Program-made: the position numbers and the translations under genes
Shown: one piece after another, positions 59,985 through 64,000 of the stretch
How the letters are laid out: each line of letters opens with the position of its first letter
Position numbering within the stretch: the first letter of the stretch is position 1
The notes under the pieces: model-generated
The model's database searches: none
Told to the model about the DNA's origin: nothing
What the model saw: only the letters and a program-made list of their open reading frames with translations
Origin: Collimonas fungivorans
GTDB lineage: Bacteria; Pseudomonadota; Gammaproteobacteria; Burkholderiales; Burkholderiaceae_D
Direction: 5' to 3'
NCBI RefSeq assembly: GCF_001584145.1
Contig: NZ_CP013232.1
Span: 2,852,001-2,916,000 of the forward strand
Length of the DNA: 64,000 nt

Positions 59985-60488
59985 TTAATTTGACGGATAG
60001 TAAAAAAATAACCAGTCTGCATATCGCTCAAGCTGATTGAATTGTTCAAATGGCGGAACGTACCCTGCCCGTCGGATTGGCCGATCGGTCGATGCGCTAT
60101 GCAAACCCATAATCCCTCCTTCAGGAGCCAGGATAAATATCCAGTCACCCTTGCCAACAGGATCTGGATAGGCGGCGCGCAAATAACGGCGCGTGTCTGG
60201 GTAGCGCGGATCCTTTAGAAGCGCTTCGATGGTTGGCGGGAAGCGCTTCTGTCCCGGCGGGGTCGATTCGACGTATAGCTGAATTGCGGTCCGATACTGG
60301 CGACCAACATCCAACAAACGTTCTTCAGCGGCGCGGCGCGCGACCATGGCACTGGTCGTTGCGACAGCACTGGTTAACAAGCCTACCATGGCAAGAAAGA
60401 TCAGCAGCGCCAAAAGGGCGAATCCTTGCTCCCTGAATAACGGCAACGGAGCACTGCACAACCGGACGATCTGCTTGATCTTTACCAT
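59985..60488 (-). CDS. type II secretion pseudopilin-like protein lacking Glu5
   Basis: A 167-residue minor pseudopilin-like protein. A type IV prepilin cleavage site is visible at Gly22/Phe23 (FREQGFALLALLIFLAMVG), followed by a hydrophobic helix. The conserved glutamate at mature position 5 is Ala, a feature of tip pseudopilins of the GspK type. The domain AAEERLLDVGRQYRTAIQLY and the tail with YPDPVGKGDWIF fit small secretion-locus pseudopilins. ATG 60488 lies four bases after the previous gene's stop. It is the last gene of the secretion-like cluster in this window. Confidence 0.78.
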   Translation of the reverse strand: MVKIKQIVRLCSAPLPLFREQGFALLALLIFLAMVGLLTSAVATTSAMVARRAAEERLLDVGRQYRTAIQLYVESTPPGQKRFPPTIEALLKDPRYPDTRRYLRAAYPDPVGKGDWIFILAPEGGIMGLHSASTDRPIRRAGYVPPFEQFNQLERYADWLFFYYPSN

Positions 60489-60492
60489 GGCA

Positions 60493-60909
60493 TCACAGCT
60501 GGCTGAAGGCAATGCCGTCGCGGGTGGCGCCCTGCGCGCCACTATGCAGGTCGAACAGCTTGCCCGACTTGATATCTTCTGGAGCGATCAGTATCCAGGT
60601 AGCCGTGCTATCGGTGATAGGATCGACCGGCAACGCACGCAAGTATTTTTTGGCGACCAGCTCGTCAAGATCATCCGGATAGTGACCGGCATCGGAATAA
60701 TACTGGTCAATCGTCTTGCGCACGACACGCAAATTTTCCTTCAAAATCACCTCCTTCGAATAGTCGAGGCTATGAAAATATTTCGGCACCGATATCGACA
60801 GCAACAGCGCCACAATCGAGAGCACAACCAGAAGTTCGATGAGCGTGAAACCACATCTTCGGCAGCGAAGCGACATTCGACTGGAAATCTGAAACATAGC
60901 TATCACCAT
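60493..60909 (-). CDS. type II secretion pseudopilin (GspG-like)
   Basis: Pseudopilin of 138 aa. The prepilin peptidase motif is CRRCGFTLIELLVVLSIVAL with cleavage after Gly20, and Glu25 supplies the mature Glu5. The downstream segment KENLRVVRKTIDQYYSDAGH, YPDDLDELVAKKYLRALPVD and PITDSTATW is the GspG-type body. It overlaps the preceding gene by seven bases, and the next pseudopilin follows at four bases, so they form one operon. It would form the major pseudopilus or a close analogue. Confidence 0.87.
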   Translation of the reverse strand: MVIAMFQISSRMSLRCRRCGFTLIELLVVLSIVALLLSISVPKYFHSLDYSKEVILKENLRVVRKTIDQYYSDAGHYPDDLDELVAKKYLRALPVDPITDSTATWILIAPEDIKSGKLFDLHSGAQGATRDGIAFSQL

Positions 60910-61421
60910 TTCCGATAGGCGATACCATTGAGACCGGTAGCTGCCGACAGCGAATAAACATCGAACACGTCAGCACCTTCGGCTGGCGCATCCGGCTCGC
61001 TGGCGTAGCTTCGCTTGCCCCAGGTGTCGGCGCTGGAGACTGACGCATCAGACATCATTGGATCTCGCGGAATGCTGCGCATGAAATAGATCTTGCGTTT
61101 GGCCGGGTCACGCGCGTCTTCGACGCCGCTAACCAGGGTAACCAGAGTCGCGGGATAGCCGCTGGCGCCGAGCGTGCGGGCAATGCGGCCGTTGTCATAG
61201 GCTCGCTTATAGTCATCGATGCCAATCCTGATTTCACGCAGGGCGCGCTGCAGTGCTACTTCACGCGTTCGCTGAACTTCAACCTGCGCTACGGGCAAGG
61301 CAATCGTCGCCAGAATCGCAAGGATCGCCAGGCTGATCAGCAATTCCAGCAACGTAAACCCATTCGACCGCTGCAACCGGTCATTATGAGTAAGCAGCCG
61401 GTCGAAAGGATTGCTCATCAT
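60903..61421 (-). CDS. type II secretion pseudopilin (GspG/H-like)
   Basis: Pseudopilin of 172 aa with cleavage motif QRSNGFTLLELLISLAILAI after Gly21 and mature Glu5 at residue 26. The body contains QRALREIRIGIDDYKRAYDN, IYFMRSIPRDPM and a long C-terminal loop with DVFDVYSLSAATGLNGIAYR. It shares the GspG-like layout with the next gene. Its start overlaps the secretin stop by four bases (ATGA at 61418-61421). Confidence 0.87.
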   Translation of the reverse strand: MMSNPFDRLLTHNDRLQRSNGFTLLELLISLAILAILATIALPVAQVEVQRTREVALQRALREIRIGIDDYKRAYDNGRIARTLGASGYPATLVTLVSGVEDARDPAKRKIYFMRSIPRDPMMSDASVSSADTWGKRSYASEPDAPAEGADVFDVYSLSAATGLNGIAYRKW

Positions 61422-63835
61422 GGAACTGCCGTTACAGCAATAGTCTGCGTAGGCGGCGTTAACGACAACGAACTGCCTCCGACTACCGACGGCGTGAGGG
61501 ACAGCACTTTCAATTGCGTCGAGGCCGCGGCGATCAGCGGCGTGACATTCAAGGTAACCAATGCAGCTTGCCCCGTGGCGCCCGCGGCAGCGCTGGTACT
61601 GCGGGCGTCACTGATAAAAATCTGGCCGGTCGATGCATCGATACGTTGCGTAAAGGTCGTTGCAGTGCCGTCAGCACTCAGGAATGTGCCTTCGGTAGCG
61701 CGATCGATCCGCAGCACTGTCGGATCGTAACCGACTACAAAATTGACTCCGCTTACACCCTGCCCACTGGTCAACACCAACTGCTGCTGAATGTTTGTAC
61801 CCACAACCGCCTGCGATGCACCTATCCAAACTACGGCATTTGCGTTGACGCTGCCACTACCTCCGGCATTACCTATATCACCTGCAGAATTTCCAGATGA
61901 ACCTATACCGGCGGCGCTTGTTGCATCCGTGGAAGGCTTAGGAGTAGCGCTGCCGCCAGCATTGGTCGGCGTCGTCGGAACTGGCGGTGTCGGGCGTGAA
62001 CCGCTATCCGAGCGTGGACTGAACCCGCCGTCTCCAGCGCCACGCAGGCTGGATTCCGTGCCACTCTGAAAATCCAGCAAATGACCGGCAGGTAGCACGC
62101 TGTTACGTATGAGATGCGGCGTGATGGACAATACAATTTCTGTTTTTTTATGATCAACGTGACGGCTGGAAAACAATCGCCCAAGATAAGGAATATCACC
62201 CAAGCCCGGGATCTTTGTCACAGCGTCAGTATCGTTGTCATTGATCAGACCGGCGAGTATCTGATTCTCGCCATCCTTCAACCGCAGGACCGTTGAAGCC
62301 GAGCGTGTGCCGATCTGGTATGCCACCGTACCGGCGGTAGTTGTAATCTGATTGGCAATATTACTGACTTCCAACGCAACCTTGATCGACACTTCATTGT
62401 CGATCGTGATCACCGGCGTGACTTCAAGCTTCAGGCCGACATCGAGATACTGGACGCTTTGCGAAACAAAACCGGTCGAGGTAGCGGTCGAAGTAATGTT
62501 CGGCACGCGATCCCCAATCAGTATCTTGGCTGATTCGCGGTTCTTGACTCGAATGCGCGGATTCGCCAGCAACCGGATGTCAGTATCGGTGGCGGTCAGA
62601 TTGATCGCCAACGGGTCAATGGTAGCCCCTGTCGTGCTGGATTTTGCATGAATCAGGTCCGCCAGCGTTACTGCGCCGCCACTGGTCGATGCCAGCGGAG
62701 ACAGCGAAAGTTTGGGTGGATAGCTGATGCCGACGTCTTTTAGTAGATTCCGGTTGATTTCGAGGATTTCAACTTCCAGCATGGTTTCTGGCGTCGGCAA
62801 ATCAGCCATCGAAACAATTTTCTCGGCCATTTCGATTGCATCCGGCGTATCGCGCATGATGATCATGTTCTGATTCTTGTCGACGATCAGGTCACGTGTT
62901 TTCAGAATAGTCTTCAGCGTATTGGCCAATTGCTCAACATCGGCATTCGCTGTGTAGAAAGTGTGAACGCTCAGCGACTGATAGTCTTTCTGTTTGGCCG
63001 GCAAATTGGGATAAATCATTATTGCATTGCGGCCGATTACACGCTGTTCAAGCTGGTTGGTCATCAGTACTACATCAAGCGCATCCTTGACGGTGACGCC
63101 TTTCAGGAACACCGAGGTACGCTGATCGCTCTTGATGTCCTTGTCGAGAACAAAATTGATGTCAGAAGTGCGCGACAGGACTTCAAATACCTGCTTGAGC
63201 ATTGCATCCTTGAATTCTATCGACAACTTTCGGCCCAGCGCTGCCTGCAATTCCGGATCCATCGATGGCTTGGATGCCTTGTCCGTCAGCGCTTTCATCA
63301 GGCGCCTGGCAGAACTGTTGTATGGATCCTCGGTCAGCACCGAGCGGGCAGTACGGGAGGCCGCGGCATAATCCTTGGCGTCGAAGGAAAACTGCGCATC
63401 CAGCATTGATTTTGCCAGCTGCGCATCGCGATCTATTTTCTCCAATTCTCCAGCAGCACGGCGATTGTCGGGATCAAGCGCCAAAATCCTGCGTAACAGC
63501 TGGGTGCGTTCGCTAGCCGATGTTGACGTCGCTTGCTGGTTTAACCAGCGATTAATCGCGCGTTCCCGCAAACCGAGATAAGTCACTCGCAGCTGTGCGT
63601 CTTGCGGATTCTTATTCAACGCATCCTGCAGCTGCGCCATACTGTCCTCGACCCGCCCTTCATCGAATGCTTGACGTGCACTTTGCTGCACAGCAATCTG
63701 AGTGCAGGCGGCTATCGAAGCGACTAACGTAAAAAGCAGAATGGTGCGGCTGCCGGCTGGTAACAAGGTAGCCGCACGCGACAAAACGGCGGGAAAAGTA
63801 AAACAGCTGATGCGGCCGAAATTCATGTGGGTCAT
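61418..63835 (-). CDS. GspD-like secretin with C-terminal cohesin-type domain
   Basis: Outer-membrane secretin of 805 aa. A signal peptide ends in a lipobox-like IAAC with Cys44, followed by TPR-like helices (about 45-190). N-domains follow (KLSIEFKDAMLKQVFEVLSR at about 210 and HTFYTANADVEQLANTLKTI at about 290). The secretin pore lies at about 350-570 (ANPRIRVKNRESAKILIGDR ... VALEVSNIANQI). After a Gly/Ser/Pro linker, residues about 665-805 look like a cohesin-type beta domain (QLVLTSGQGVSGVNFVVGYD). Such secretins belong to type II secretion or MSHA-like loci. It is followed directly by pseudopilins. Start could also be the ATG at 63826. Confidence 0.88.
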   Translation of the reverse strand: MTHMNFGRISCFTFPAVLSRAATLLPAGSRTILLFTLVASIAACTQIAVQQSARQAFDEGRVEDSMAQLQDALNKNPQDAQLRVTYLGLRERAINRWLNQQATSTSASERTQLLRRILALDPDNRRAAGELEKIDRDAQLAKSMLDAQFSFDAKDYAAASRTARSVLTEDPYNSSARRLMKALTDKASKPSMDPELQAALGRKLSIEFKDAMLKQVFEVLSRTSDINFVLDKDIKSDQRTSVFLKGVTVKDALDVVLMTNQLEQRVIGRNAIMIYPNLPAKQKDYQSLSVHTFYTANADVEQLANTLKTILKTRDLIVDKNQNMIIMRDTPDAIEMAEKIVSMADLPTPETMLEVEILEINRNLLKDVGISYPPKLSLSPLASTSGGAVTLADLIHAKSSTTGATIDPLAINLTATDTDIRLLANPRIRVKNRESAKILIGDRVPNITSTATSTGFVSQSVQYLDVGLKLEVTPVITIDNEVSIKVALEVSNIANQITTTAGTVAYQIGTRSASTVLRLKDGENQILAGLINDNDTDAVTKIPGLGDIPYLGRLFSSRHVDHKKTEIVLSITPHLIRNSVLPAGHLLDFQSGTESSLRGAGDGGFSPRSDSGSRPTPPVPTTPTNAGGSATPKPSTDATSAAGIGSSGNSAGDIGNAGGSGSVNANAVVWIGASQAVVGTNIQQQLVLTSGQGVSGVNFVVGYDPTVLRIDRATEGTFLSADGTATTFTQRIDASTGQIFISDARSTSAAAGATGQAALVTLNVTPLIAAASTQLKVLSLTPSVVGGSSLSLTPPTQTIAVTAVP

Positions 63836-64000
63836 TCAATCTGAAGAGAGGATTGCTCGTGCGTCGGCAGATACTCGAAGGTAATCGTCGAAGCCGTGAT
63901 GGCGACAACCTTGTAATCGTCACCGATGATGTCTGACGCCGAAACGATGAACGTGTTGTCATTTTTTTCCAGGAATACTGTCCACCCCTTACCGCTGTCT
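63836..64000 (-). CDS. secretion-system protein, 3' end only
   Basis: The last 54 codons of a gene that continues beyond the window. The frame reads GKGWTVFLEKNDNTFIVSAS, then DDYKVVAITASTITFEYLPT and ends ...SSLQIE. A short beta-rich end with YKVVAI..STITFEYLP is what PilP/GspC-like or secretion-associated inner-membrane proteins show just before the secretin gene. The stop codon abuts the secretin ATG, so they belong to one operon. Confidence 0.65.

Overview
The window reads as high-GC chromosomal DNA of a betaproteobacterium, most likely Burkholderiales and plausibly Oxalobacteraceae (Collimonas-like). This is inference from gene content: a chitinase next to another secreted polysaccharide hydrolase, an AcrB-type pump with a NodT-type outer-membrane factor, and a type II secretion-like locus with a cohesin-tailed secretin. 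I saw no rRNA, tRNA, transposase, integrase or CRISPR array.

Layout. 1-2.7 kb: a TetR regulator followed by a short-chain dehydrogenase and a frameshifted quinone oxidoreductase. 3.1-4.2 kb: tartrate/D-malate dehydrogenase. 4.2-5.4 kb: a small membrane protein with its own TetR regulator. 5.5-7.9 kb: small stress or detoxification genes (GNAT, lipocalin-like, rifampin ADP-ribosyltransferase, Rid family). 8.2-9.6 kb: an Rrf2 regulator overlapping a CPYC flavoprotein. 9.7-12.9 kb: a CBM6/GH99-like lipoprotein and a GH18 chitinase. 13.3-15.5 kb: an orphan substrate-binding protein and two secreted unknowns. 15.6-22.1 kb: a complete RND pump divergent from its TetR regulator. 22.2-31.3 kb: GDPD lipoprotein, MBL hydrolase, LysR remnant, aminotransferase, gamma-glutamyltransferase, GNAT divergent from a MocR regulator, and a DUF427 protein.

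31.4-64 kb is the unusual part. All its genes lie on the minus strand, so transcription runs from high to low coordinates. It starts with a type II secretion-like set (partial inner-membrane component, secretin, three pseudopilins). Two tandem cassettes follow, each made of a giant exported PPC-repeat protein with an RHS-like N-terminal repeat and IPT/TIG domains, a translationally coupled Sec-exported RHS protein with Kelch-like and Ig-like N-terminal domains, and a small gene in the immunity position. A 5.41-kb block covering almost the whole RHS gene and the end of the PPC gene is duplicated essentially perfectly (32496-37908 and 44890-50300). The copies diverge a few residues before the RHS core/tip junction, so each RHS has a different C-terminal tip followed by a different small gene. 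The working hypothesis is a polymorphic-toxin or cell-surface system with an exported giant partner, possibly served by the adjacent secretion locus.

Data-quality caution: four genes (the oxidoreductase, the lipocalin-like gene, RHS copy 2 and PPC copy 2) are broken by five frameshifts in total. Each is repaired by adding one G to a G or short G-run on the plus strand. This looks more like base-calling error than decay, so these genes may be intact in the organism.
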